Below, piece after piece: positions 1-6,457 of a stretch of 6,580 nt of DNA. A model generated the notes under the pieces. That model worked only from the letters and a program-made list of their open reading frames with translations, ran no database searches and had not been told where the DNA came from. Numbering within the stretch: position 1 is the stretch's first letter; each line of letters opens with the position of its first letter. The translations under genes were made by a program, and so were the position numbers. The DNA is taken from positions 1 through 6,580 of the forward strand of contig CADBRY010000177.1 of assembly GCA_902797195.1 (NCBI GenBank), in the 5' to 3' direction. The DNA is from an uncultured Eubacteriales bacterium (lineage in GTDB: Bacteria > Bacillota > Clostridia > Peptostreptococcales > Anaerovoracaceae).

Positions 1-941
1 ACCATGGCTACGCCAAGATCTGCGCTGATAGCATCGTATCTGCACACATTCACGCAGTCACCCAGTCCTGCGCAGCTGTAGGTGCATATGTCGTTTCCGT
101 CAAGATCAACATCCGCCGCCTGTGCACATGAAGTAAGCTCCATCTTCTTCAGCTTGCGGCTGCCCTTTGCTCCTCCAACGCATCTTACAAAGGCAACTTC
201 TTCCTTGACTTCAGTAAGGTCGTGGAGAGTGTCGACGATGATCTTCTTTCTGCACTTGACTGTGCAGGTGACACATCCTTCGCACTTGCTGTAGTCGATC
301 TTTGCATACCTTCCGGTCACGCTTGGGCCCATTACCATTTCGATGGCACCCTTGGGGCATGACATCATGCAGTCGCCGCAGCCTATGCATCCGTAGCCAC
401 ATGTCTCGAATGTCTCAGCCTCATCTGCAAGGGATGAGCAGGGAATGAAGTTGGTTGCTTCTCTGGGGATCATCTCAATGATCTCCTGGCAGCATCCCGC
501 CAGACATGCTTCGCATCCCGTGCATTTCTTTCTGTCGATGATAAGCTTACCTTCCTCTACTTTCATCGCATCGAACTTACAGCAGGAAATACAGCTGCCG
601 ATCCCAAAGCATCCGTAGCTGCACTCTCCTTCCACCGTTCCCATTGCCTTTGCAGCATCACAGGTCTTGCATTTTCCATAGCGCTCTGAGACCGCTGCCG
701 TACCTGCGCATCTTACGAAGGCTACGTTGTCCTGTGCTTCTACCGGCTCAACTCCCATAACCTTCGCAATTTTTGTCACAGCCTTGTTGTCGCAGGCGGG
801 GCATAGAGCCACCGAGGCACCTTCGGCTATAGCCTGGGCACATTCGGCACAAGTGGGATATCCACACCCTCCGAATCCGGCACAGTCTACGCCCGGCAGC
901 AAAGCAAGGATCTGCTTTGCCATGTCATTTGATCTTGCCAT
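1..941 (-). CDS. RnfB-like polyferredoxin with repeated Fe-S modules (partial, C-terminus beyond window)
   Basis: Open frame from ATG at 941 down to the window edge (313 residues seen, 35 of them Cys). GAGGTG at 947-952 lies 5 bases upstream of the ATG and fixes the start. Residues 15-50 resemble the Fe-S domain of RnfB and related proteins (LPGVDCAGFGGCGYPTC, then C47). RnfB-type modules follow. Unit 1 (73-158) has VAFVRC at 73-78, C94, C107-x3-C111-x5-C117-x3-C121 and C140-x2-C143-x2-C146-x3-C150. Unit 2 (about 168-235) has C168, C181/185/191/195 and C220/223/226/230. Unit 3 (249 onward) has VAFVRC again, C272 and C286/290/296/300, then runs off the window. At least six [4Fe-4S] clusters are inferred. 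The N-terminal membrane anchor of true RnfB is absent, so the protein is probably cytoplasmic. The likely role is intracellular electron transfer, possibly as part of a larger oxidoreductase; partner and substrate cannot be told. It has its own promoter and is not obviously co-transcribed with the antiporter. Confidence 0.87.
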   Translation of the reverse strand, partial: MARSNDMAKQILALLPGVDCAGFGGCGYPTCAECAQAIAEGASVALCPACDNKAVTKIAKVMGVEPVEAQDNVAFVRCAGTAAVSERYGKCKTCDAAKAMGTVEGECSYGCFGIGSCISCCKFDAMKVEEGKLIIDRKKCTGCEACLAGCCQEIIEMIPREATNFIPCSSLADEAETFETCGYGCIGCGDCMMSCPKGAIEMVMGPSVTGRYAKIDYSKCEGCVTCTVKCRKKIIVDTLHDLTEVKEEVAFVRCVGGAKGSRKLKKMELTSCAQAADVDLDGNDICTYSCAGLGDCVNVCRYDAISADLGVAM

Positions 942-969
942 CTTTTCACCTCTTCATTGTAAAAGTATT

Positions 970-979
970 TTGTATACAA
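970..979. promoter_or_regulatory. Perfect palindrome TTGTATACAA, candidate operator
   Basis: A 10-base perfect palindrome lies in the 5' leader of the polyferredoxin gene, a few bases downstream of the predicted transcription start (about 983) and before the Shine-Dalgarno. The position suits a repressor site. The GT..AC-type half-sites resemble those of some GntR-family regulators, but this is only a resemblance and no regulator is encoded nearby. Confidence 0.4.
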
Positions 980-989
980 GTGTGTTTAT

Positions 990-1017
990 ATTTTAACACT
1001 CTCAGTTTCAGCGTCAA
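990..1017 (-). promoter_or_regulatory. Predicted sigma-70 promoter of the polyferredoxin gene
   Basis: On the minus strand TTGACG (1012-1017) is followed by a 16-base spacer and TAAAAT (990-995). Transcription would start near 983, giving a leader of about 42 bases that holds the palindrome and the GAGGTG ribosome site. This supports a transcript separate from the upstream antiporter, although no clear terminator is seen between the two genes. Confidence 0.6.
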
Positions 1018-1068
1018 CAAGTTGCACCTAAAAATCTTGTTCTTTTTTGAGTCCAAGTTAGATGTCTC

Positions 1069-3372
1069 TTACGCGCTGAGCATGTCATTTTCTATGAGCT
1101 TGTCCGCCATGGTCTTACCGCCCATGAGCCAAAGAAGGTCACCCTTCCTTATGACCGTATCAAGACCTGGGTTGATGATAGGCAGATCTCCCCTTTCGAT
1201 CCCGACTATTGTAGCCTTGTACCTGGGTCTTATCTGGGAATTTCTGATGGACTTTCTCACAAAGTCCATGTCGCCGCTTACGGTCAGAGGAATACACATA
1301 AGCCTGTTCTTTTCCGATACACCGTAGAAGTTCTGTCCGTAGATATAGTCCTTGAGCCTGACGTCTTCTCTTTCGGTGTATTCTATGCATTCGTCCTCTT
1401 CAAGGAGCATCTTGCAGGCCTCCACCTCATCACCTGTTCCCATCACGTGAAGCAGATCTCCCGGCATGATAAGATCGTCCTTTGTGGGCATGTTTATCAC
1501 CGTGTCATCTCTGATTATCCTGATGACCGTGACTTTGAACGCCGGACTGTCAGCAAATTCCTGGATAGTTTTTTCGAACTCCGGATCAATGATTCTGAAT
1601 TCAGCCACCAGCAGAGATTCATCCATCCAGTGTCCCGGTCCCTTCTGCCCTCTTTCCTTCTTCTGCCTGGCAAGAGTTTTCTCCGAGAAGTTTGCAATGA
1701 ACCTCATCTTCATATCTATGGTCACGCCGGTGATCCATTCCGATCTTATTATCAGGATTATGGGAACGGCGGCGATGAGAACGAGTATGGGGAAGGGGAT
1801 CCTGAAAACCTGTCTCAGAACCAGTGCGATAAAACATGCGGCGATGAGAACTCTCACAGCTCTCAGAGTTATGAGAGGCAGATGATTTGCTCTGTGCTTT
1901 GTCCAGAGTTTTACGTACAGTCCGCTGTCCACACCGTGCATGAAATTGATAAAGGGTATCATCAGCAGTATGACGATCCCGGCGGAAATTGCCTTTGCGA
2001 CAAGAGCCGACTCAAAGCTGTCCTTTACAAATGGATACAGATACTCATCGGCTCCAAGGTATATGATGAACATGAAAAGAGAGCAAACGATTGTCCTTAT
2101 TGCCACCTTGCCCGTGAATGCGTACCAGTCGGTATCCATGGAAAATCTGTTCTGCTCCGAGGATGTATTCCTCTTGAGAAAGACCTTCAGCCTCCTGGGC
2201 AGATGCTTCTCCCAAAAGGCCGCCTCCCTCTCGGAGTTTTTTATGAACAGGGGAGTCAAAAAAGCGGTTATCACGGACACGCACACTATGATCGGATAAA
2301 GGTGGTCGCTTATTACCACAAGATTCATTCCGAGAGTTGCGACTATGAAGGAGAATTCTCCTATCTGCACCATGCTGGAGCCTCCCCTTACGGCCGTATA
2401 AAGTGTCTGTCCCGAAAGCATTATTCCGATGGTCGAGAAGAGTTTCTGCCCTGCGATGGTGGCCCCGCTTATTATCAGTATAGGAACCAGATATTTGATC
2501 AGAAGTTCAGGCTGTATCATCATCCCCACCGAGACAAAAAAGATCGCCCCGAACAGATTTTTGATGGGCTCCACAAGCCACTCGATCCTCTCTCCCCTGA
2601 CTGTTCCCGCCAGGATGGAACCTGCAATGAAGGCTCCCAGCGCCGATGAAAAACCGATGAGATTTGCTACCAGCACCATGAGAAAACACACCCCGATGGA
2701 GAAGACCACCAGGATCTCGTCGGTCAAAAGGCCCGATACTTTTTTCAGTATGGATGGTATGAAATATATTCCCATCAGGAGCCATATTGCCAGATAGATC
2801 AAAAGCAGTCCCAGCTGCCTGCCCAGTTCCAGCCCGGACACATTCTGGCTCACAGAAATGGTGGAAAGTATGGCCAGCATGAATATGCCGGCTATGTCTT
2901 CGATTATCAGCGCCCCAAGCACCAGTTGAGCGAAGTCTTTTTTCTTAAGATCGTATTCATCGTATGCCTTAAGAATTATCATGGTGGAGGACATGGAAAG
3001 CATCCCTCCCAGGAATATGCAGTCCATCTTATCCCATCCCATGACATGTCCGATGCCCGTCCCGATAAAAAGCATCGCGGTCATCACCGTGATGGCAATG
3101 GTAAAGGCGCTTCCTCCCACAGTGGCGATCTTTTTGAAACTGAATTCAAGCCCAAGGCCGAACATGAGAAAAATGATCCCGATATCTGCCCAGACCTTGA
3201 TGTCCGCCTCCCCGACTATAGTCGGCAGATAGTGAAAATTGGGGCTTATCAAAAATCCCGCAACGATATACCCCAAGACCACCGGCTGTTTCAGTTTCCG
3301 GAAAATCAGGGTCACCGCTCCTGCGACTATAAGGATGAGAGCCAGATCTGCCACAAGATTATCGAGATGCAT
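1069..3372 (-). CDS. CPA2-family monovalent cation:proton antiporter with two TrkA-C domains
   Basis: A 767-residue membrane protein. Residues about 5-378 form the Na+/H+ exchanger domain, a series of hydrophobic helices. Family motifs include LKQPVVLGYIVAGFLISP (27-44), the acidic pair E158-D159 in ALIIEDIAGI, where ion-binding acid residues lie in CPA2 exchangers, and SSALGAFIAGSILAG (242-256). Residues about 418-545 add roughly four more hydrophobic segments. The cytoplasmic tail carries two TrkA-C (RCK_C)-like domains, about 583-660 and 668-760, each ending in a pattern of the type GDLL(H/W)(V/L)MG (638-645 and 744-751). No nucleotide-binding RCK_N domain is seen between or before them. 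The expected role is exchange of K+ or Na+ for H+, gated by a ligand bound to the tail; the ion cannot be told. GAAAGG at 3381-3386, 8 bases before the ATG, supports the start. The ATG is 33 bases after the stop of the CpaE/TadZ-like gene with no promoter between, so the two are probably one operon. Confidence 0.93.
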   Translation of the reverse strand: MHLDNLVADLALILIVAGAVTLIFRKLKQPVVLGYIVAGFLISPNFHYLPTIVGEADIKVWADIGIIFLMFGLGLEFSFKKIATVGGSAFTIAITVMTAMLFIGTGIGHVMGWDKMDCIFLGGMLSMSSTMIILKAYDEYDLKKKDFAQLVLGALIIEDIAGIFMLAILSTISVSQNVSGLELGRQLGLLLIYLAIWLLMGIYFIPSILKKVSGLLTDEILVVFSIGVCFLMVLVANLIGFSSALGAFIAGSILAGTVRGERIEWLVEPIKNLFGAIFFVSVGMMIQPELLIKYLVPILIISGATIAGQKLFSTIGIMLSGQTLYTAVRGGSSMVQIGEFSFIVATLGMNLVVISDHLYPIIVCVSVITAFLTPLFIKNSEREAAFWEKHLPRRLKVFLKRNTSSEQNRFSMDTDWYAFTGKVAIRTIVCSLFMFIIYLGADEYLYPFVKDSFESALVAKAISAGIVILLMIPFINFMHGVDSGLYVKLWTKHRANHLPLITLRAVRVLIAACFIALVLRQVFRIPFPILVLIAAVPIILIIRSEWITGVTIDMKMRFIANFSEKTLARQKKERGQKGPGHWMDESLLVAEFRIIDPEFEKTIQEFADSPAFKVTVIRIIRDDTVINMPTKDDLIMPGDLLHVMGTGDEVEACKMLLEEDECIEYTEREDVRLKDYIYGQNFYGVSEKNRLMCIPLTVSGDMDFVRKSIRNSQIRPRYKATIVGIERGDLPIINPGLDTVIRKGDLLWLMGGKTMADKLIENDMLSA

Positions 3373-3405
3373 TACAGCTGCCTTTCTGACGAAACAAGAT
3401 GAGTC

Positions 3406-4506
3406 TTACTGCTTGTTTTTATTGTACCATAACATCTCCGTCAGTTCATGGATATCCGATCCGAAATCCCCCTCCAAAAGCATCTCTCCCATCTCATCAT
3501 CTCTCTCCCTGAGATATATGGTCCGGCCCCGGTCGATACTTTTGCTGCCGCGGGTGTTTTTTGCCTGCTCAGACAGGCCGGCCTCTGCCGCGTCTCCGCT
3601 TTTGACCGGCAGTATGGGCACACTCCCGTCCACGATATTCCCCAGCCATGACATGTATCTTTTTTCTCTCGGCCTTTGGGGTCTTCTCTCCAGGGAGCAT
3701 ATTTTTTCTGCAAAGGCAATAAATGCTCCCGCCCCGTCGCTTGTACTGTTTCCTCCGTCCACGAGCACCCCGTCAAATGCTCCTGCCTGCATAAGCCGTC
3801 TCATTACGACTCCCGCCTCTTCCCCGGAAAGATCCTGAAGAGGATTCCTCCCAAGGGAAGGCGCCATGTGAAAAACACCATATGCATCCTTAAGCATGAA
3901 CTGCTCTATGTTCATATCCTCCGGTCTGTGAAACAGCCTGTACAAAAATGCGTCGATGCTGAATGCGCTGTCGTAGACCTGCACTCCCGGAGTCTGATAA
4001 CCCGCCGAGTCCAGAGAAAGTATCAATATCCTCTTTCCGTAAAACCTGGTGAGCTCCTGCGCGACGGCGCAGCACACCGTGGAACATCCTGATCCTCCCT
4101 GCCAGCTCAAAAAACCGATCACGCGGGCATCTCCGCTACCTCCTTCAGGCAGGCTCTGTCCCGTCAGTTTTCTGTATATGTCTATGAGCCTTCTGTGGAT
4201 CATGGATGCGGTATCGTATCTGAATATGGAAAACTTCCCTGCCGGTTCCCCGTCCTCATCCAGGTCTTCCCTTTCTCTTATCCAGATAATATTGTCAGAG
4301 CAGATTTTCTCTCCTTCCTCCCCGTCCCACAGGATCAGATCCCTCTCTTTTCTCACGGAGGATCCCTTGGCTTTCCACTTAATAAGAAACTCATCACAGC
4401 CCCTTATGGATATGCTGTACATGCCGCCTACGTGACTGAGTGACCGGGCAAGTGCCTCGGCATAGTGCCTGTCATCGGAAACTATTTCGATCTTTATGTT
4501 TTTCAT
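3406..4506 (-). CDS. CpaE/TadZ-like protein: pseudo-receiver plus MinD/ParA-type ATPase domain
   Basis: A 366-residue protein in two parts. Residues 1-113 look like a response-regulator-type fold: D11-D12 after the first strand, D61 after the third strand (DLILWD), but no Lys where the fifth strand is expected (FSIFRYD), as in atypical receivers. Residues 126-366 are SIMIBI (MinD/ParA/CpaE)-like. The P-loop is QGGSGCSTV (136-144), the Asp after the next strand is D166 (LILSLD), and a Walker-B-like strand is FDGVLVDGG with D250. Neither Lys of the deviant Walker A motif is present: Gln136 and Cys141 stand in their places. TadZ/CpaE proteins localise Tad/Flp pilus machinery at the membrane or pole, and atypical P-loops are known in that family. 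No tad/flp gene is in view, so the role here is uncertain. GGGAG at 4516-4520, 9 bases upstream, supports the ATG. It is the first gene of the antiporter operon. It could instead be a general ParA-like regulator. Confidence 0.8.
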   Translation of the reverse strand: MKNIKIEIVSDDRHYAEALARSLSHVGGMYSISIRGCDEFLIKWKAKGSSVRKERDLILWDGEEGEKICSDNIIWIREREDLDEDGEPAGKFSIFRYDTASMIHRRLIDIYRKLTGQSLPEGGSGDARVIGFLSWQGGSGCSTVCCAVAQELTRFYGKRILILSLDSAGYQTPGVQVYDSAFSIDAFLYRLFHRPEDMNIEQFMLKDAYGVFHMAPSLGRNPLQDLSGEEAGVVMRRLMQAGAFDGVLVDGGNSTSDGAGAFIAFAEKICSLERRPQRPREKRYMSWLGNIVDGSVPILPVKSGDAAEAGLSEQAKNTRGSKSIDRGRTIYLRERDDEMGEMLLEGDFGSDIHELTEMLWYNKNKQ

Positions 4507-4547
4507 CTCTCTTTACTCCCATAACTTCCCCTGATTCTATTTGTATC

Positions 4548-4576
4548 ATTTTAACTTATATGGTAAATATTGTCAA
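4548..4576 (-). promoter_or_regulatory. Predicted strong sigma-70 promoter of the CpaE/TadZ-like and antiporter operon
   Basis: On the minus strand a perfect TTGACA (4571-4576), a 17-base spacer and TAAAAT (4548-4553). Predicted start is near 4541, giving a leader of about 35 bases with GGGAG before the ATG at 4506. It is close to consensus, so fairly high basal transcription is expected. Confidence 0.7.
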
Positions 4577-4614
4577 TTATACTTTTGCCCATTATGCGGG
4601 CTCACCCTTGTCAA
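4570..4614. repeat. Pair of TTGTCAA heptamers in the divergent promoter region
   Basis: TTGTCAA occurs at 4570-4576 and again at 4608-4614, 38 bases start to start. The first copy overlaps the -35 box of the leftward operon promoter (read on the minus strand) and the second the -35 box of the rightward promoter. They may be merely two -35 boxes, since TTGTCAA read in reverse is TTGACAA, or shared sites for one regulator. Confidence 0.35.
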
Positions 4615-4636
4615 ACCGGCGATGAGCCTATATAAT
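4608..4636 (+). promoter_or_regulatory. Predicted consensus promoter placed 9 bases before the start codon
   Basis: TTGTCA (4608-4613), a 17-base spacer and a perfect TATAAT (4631-4636). Transcription should start around 4641-4646, and the ATG of the PF06695 gene is at 4646. The 5' leader would thus be 0 to about 5 bases, leaving no room for a ribosome-binding site. Confidence 0.7.
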
Positions 4637-4645
4637 ACTCACGTT

Positions 4646-5110
4646 ATGTTTGAAACAGTGATCGGTAAACTTATACTTACATTTCTGGTGGCCATGGTGC
4701 CTGTTCTTGAGCTGAGAGCTGCCCTTCCCTTCGGGGTGGGACTTGGTCTTGAGCCCTGGATGGCTTTGGTTGCTTCCATCCTTGGCAACATGGTGCCCGT
4801 TCCGTTTATTATCCTGTTTATCCGATACATCCTTGAATGGATGAAGAAGTTTGAAAAGTTCAGGCGCATAGCGGAGAGGCTTGAAGCAAAGGCAAAAAAA
4901 CACGAGGACAAGATCGTAAAATACGAAGCCCTCGGTCTCTTTATCCTTGTTGCAATTCCTCTTCCCGGAACCGGCGCATGGACCGGATCTCTGGTGGCCG
5001 CCCTCTTCGATATTCGTCTCAGAACAGCGGTGCCTGTGATTTTCTGCGGCGTGGCCGCCGCGGGAATAGTTGTATTTCTGATTACTTACGGAGTGGTAGC
5101 CATAGTATAG
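4646..5110 (+). CDS. PF06695/COG2426 small integral membrane protein ("small multi-drug export" family)
   Basis: A 154-residue hydrophobic protein. It starts with a membrane segment (about 5-20) leading into VPVLELRAALPFG (18-30), the family signature. A hydrophobic segment follows (about 38-64), then a charged, probably cytoplasmic stretch rich in Lys, Arg and Glu (66-93). A second signature IPLPGTGAWTGSL (104-116) sits in what may be a re-entrant or short membrane segment, and a C-terminal helix covers about 127-153. The two Pro/Gly-rich signatures in opposite halves suggest an internal inverted repeat. The family name implies drug export, but no transport function is well established, so this is a family-level call. 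I chose the ATG at 4646 because it leaves a normal N-terminus for the family. The frame is open upstream to 4541, but those residues overlap the promoter and do not look like this family. There is no Shine-Dalgarno. It is divergent from the antiporter operon and convergent with fabF. Confidence 0.85.
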   Translation: MFETVIGKLILTFLVAMVPVLELRAALPFGVGLGLEPWMALVASILGNMVPVPFIILFIRYILEWMKKFEKFRRIAERLEAKAKKHEDKIVKYEALGLFILVAIPLPGTGAWTGSLVAALFDIRLRTAVPVIFCGVAAAGIVVFLITYGVVAIV

Positions 5111-5145
5111 GCCTTTCAGTTTCCACCCCTTAATATGCTCCCCTG

Positions 5146-6387
5146 TCAGCCCTTGTATCTTCTCACTATTATGCTGGCGTTCTGTCCGCCAAAGCCAAAG
5201 GCGTTTGACATCGCCGTGTCGATCTTTACGCCCTCCCTTTTTTCTCTGACAAAGTCCATTTCAGAAATAGGATCTTTTAGATTAAGCGTTGGAGGAAGGA
5301 TCCCGCTTTCGATTGCCTTTATACAGCTTATTACATCGGTGATACCGCAGGCTCCCATCATATGTCCCGTAGCCGCCTTCGTTCCGCTTACGGCAGGACC
5401 TTTGCCTGTATTTTTTCCGCCGGACATGAACACCTTTTCCATCGCCGCCGTCTCGGCCTCATCGCTTTTTAAAGACCCCGTTCCGTGGGCATTCACATAG
5501 TCCACTTCATCCGGTGTTATCCCTGCTCTGTCCAAGGCCTTTTTCATGCACAGGGCGGCATACCGTCCCTCCTTTTCCGGACTGGTGACATGCCATGCGT
5601 CGTTGTTGTTTGCCCATCCCGCAAGCTCTCCGTAAATACGGGCATTTCTTGCCTTTGCATGGGACTCGGTCTCAAGTATAAGAGCGCCTCCCCCTTCTCC
5701 CATAACGAACCCGCCGGCACTGCGGTCAAAGGGTCTGCAGGCTCCCCTGGGATCATCATTGTCACGGGAAAGAGCCCGGGCGTTTGCCAGAGAATATATA
5801 ACAAGGGGACAGAGAGTACTGTCCGCGCCCACCACCAGCACCGCTTCAGTCTCTTCGGCCCGAAGGAGCATGGCGCCCTCGGATATGGCGTCACCCCCGG
5901 AGGCACACGCCGTCGACAGAGTGTAGCTTGGACCTGTGATCCCATAGTGGATTGCGATCTGAGCGGCCGCGATATTGCCAAGGATCCTTGGGACGAATCT
6001 GGGGCCAACATTCTTGTGGACTGCGTTGGTAAGTATCTCCTGAGTGGCCGCGATGGTATCTATTCCCGACATGGCAGTCCCCATGACGATACCCATCCTG
6101 TCCCCCGAGGCAGGCATCCCATCTGACAGGGCTTCACTGGCCGCGGCAAAAGCAAACTGGGTAAATGCATCCGTCTCTCTTATGAGTTTTGCGGGAAGAA
6201 ATTCCTCAGCTTTGAAGTCCGTTACTTCAGCAGCTATCCTCACCGCAAGATCTGCGGCATCAAAACGCCGGATCATATCGATCCCGCATTCTCCGTTGAT
6301 AAGATTGGTCCAGTAATTCTCTACGCCGGTACCTATGGGGGTCACCGCGCCCATGCCGGTGACTACTATTTTCTCTTTGGAAGTCAT
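5146..6387 (-). CDS. fabF: 3-oxoacyl-[acyl-carrier-protein] synthase II (KAS II, FabF type)
   Basis: A 413-residue protein of normal FabF length. It condenses acyl-ACP with malonyl-ACP in fatty-acid elongation, in the cytoplasm. The KAS triad is complete: Cys161 in STACASGG, His301 in NAHGTGS and His342 in GTKAATGH, with Lys337 beside it. The N-terminal VVTGMGAVTPIG (8-19), DAWHVTSP (263-270) and the C-terminal NAFGFGGQN (395-403, with the gating Phe399) are also typical. The loop after His301 reads GTGSLKSDEAET instead of the commoner GTSTPxND form, so it is a somewhat divergent member. No other fab gene is visible, which leaves open a second, specialised elongation enzyme. The ATG at 6387 gives the usual N-terminus but has no Shine-Dalgarno; its promoter sits directly on it. 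The stop is 35 bases from the stop of the convergent PF06695 gene, with no clear hairpin terminator between. A LysR-type gene lies divergently upstream. Confidence 0.95.
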   Translation of the reverse strand: MTSKEKIVVTGMGAVTPIGTGVENYWTNLINGECGIDMIRRFDAADLAVRIAAEVTDFKAEEFLPAKLIRETDAFTQFAFAAASEALSDGMPASGDRMGIVMGTAMSGIDTIAATQEILTNAVHKNVGPRFVPRILGNIAAAQIAIHYGITGPSYTLSTACASGGDAISEGAMLLRAEETEAVLVVGADSTLCPLVIYSLANARALSRDNDDPRGACRPFDRSAGGFVMGEGGGALILETESHAKARNARIYGELAGWANNNDAWHVTSPEKEGRYAALCMKKALDRAGITPDEVDYVNAHGTGSLKSDEAETAAMEKVFMSGGKNTGKGPAVSGTKAATGHMMGACGITDVISCIKAIESGILPPTLNLKDPISEMDFVREKREGVKIDTAMSNAFGFGGQNASIIVRRYKG

Positions 6388-6413
6388 AGTTTATGATAAC
6401 TTTTTTGACTATG
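6385..6413. repeat. Inverted repeat CATAGT-N17-ACTATG over the fabF start and promoter
   Basis: CATAGT (6385-6390) and ACTATG (6408-6413) are exact reverse complements. Between them sits TTATGATAA (6391-6399), a 9-base odd palindrome. The dyad covers the fabF start codon, -10 box and spacer. A LysR-type or other dimeric regulator could bind here, most simply as repressor. The arms are only 6 bases, so chance is possible. Confidence 0.35.
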
Positions 6414-6421
6414 GCGGTCAA
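6393..6421 (-). promoter_or_regulatory. Predicted fabF promoter, 5 bases before the start codon
   Basis: On the minus strand TTGACC (6416-6421), a 17-base spacer and TATCAT (6393-6398), each box one base off consensus. Only 5 bases separate the -10 box from the ATG, so transcription should start at or within a base or two of the A at 6387. The mRNA would be leaderless, which agrees with the lack of any Shine-Dalgarno. Confidence 0.6.
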
Positions 6422-6457
6422 CACGGCCCGCTAAGATCCCTTGCCTCTACATCCTTC

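Noticed and set aside
211..402. A 63-codon minus-strand frame overlapping the polyferredoxin
   Set aside because: It is in another frame of the same strand; the Cys-rich frame carries the regular Fe-S motifs and is clearly the coded one.
1018..1068. AACAAG...CTTGTT inverted repeat after the antiporter stop as a terminator
   Set aside because: The stem is 6 bases, AT-rich, has a 14-base loop and no U-tract directly after it, so it is not a convincing intrinsic terminator.
1447..2649. A 400-codon open frame on the plus strand
   Set aside because: It lies antisense inside the antiporter gene. Its product is rich in His, Tyr, Cys and Asp with no domain-like pattern, as expected from the complement of a hydrophobic coding sequence, while the minus-strand product is a clear family member.
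2926..3402. A 158-codon plus-strand frame across the antiporter start
   Set aside because: It is antisense to a strongly conserved coding region and has no ribosome site or recognisable product.
4541..4645. An N-terminal extension of 35 residues on the PF06695 protein
   Set aside because: The stretch overlaps the TTGTCA/TATAAT promoter, has no ribosome site, and encodes residues unlike the family, whose N-terminus fits the ATG at 4646.
5111..5145. A bidirectional terminator between the convergent PF06695 and fabF genes
   Set aside because: No GC-rich stem with a T-run is found in the 35 bases; only the short AGGCCT palindrome is seen.
5485..6126. A 213-codon plus-strand frame inside fabF
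   Set aside because: It is antisense to the FabF catalytic core, with low-complexity shadow composition and no start signal.
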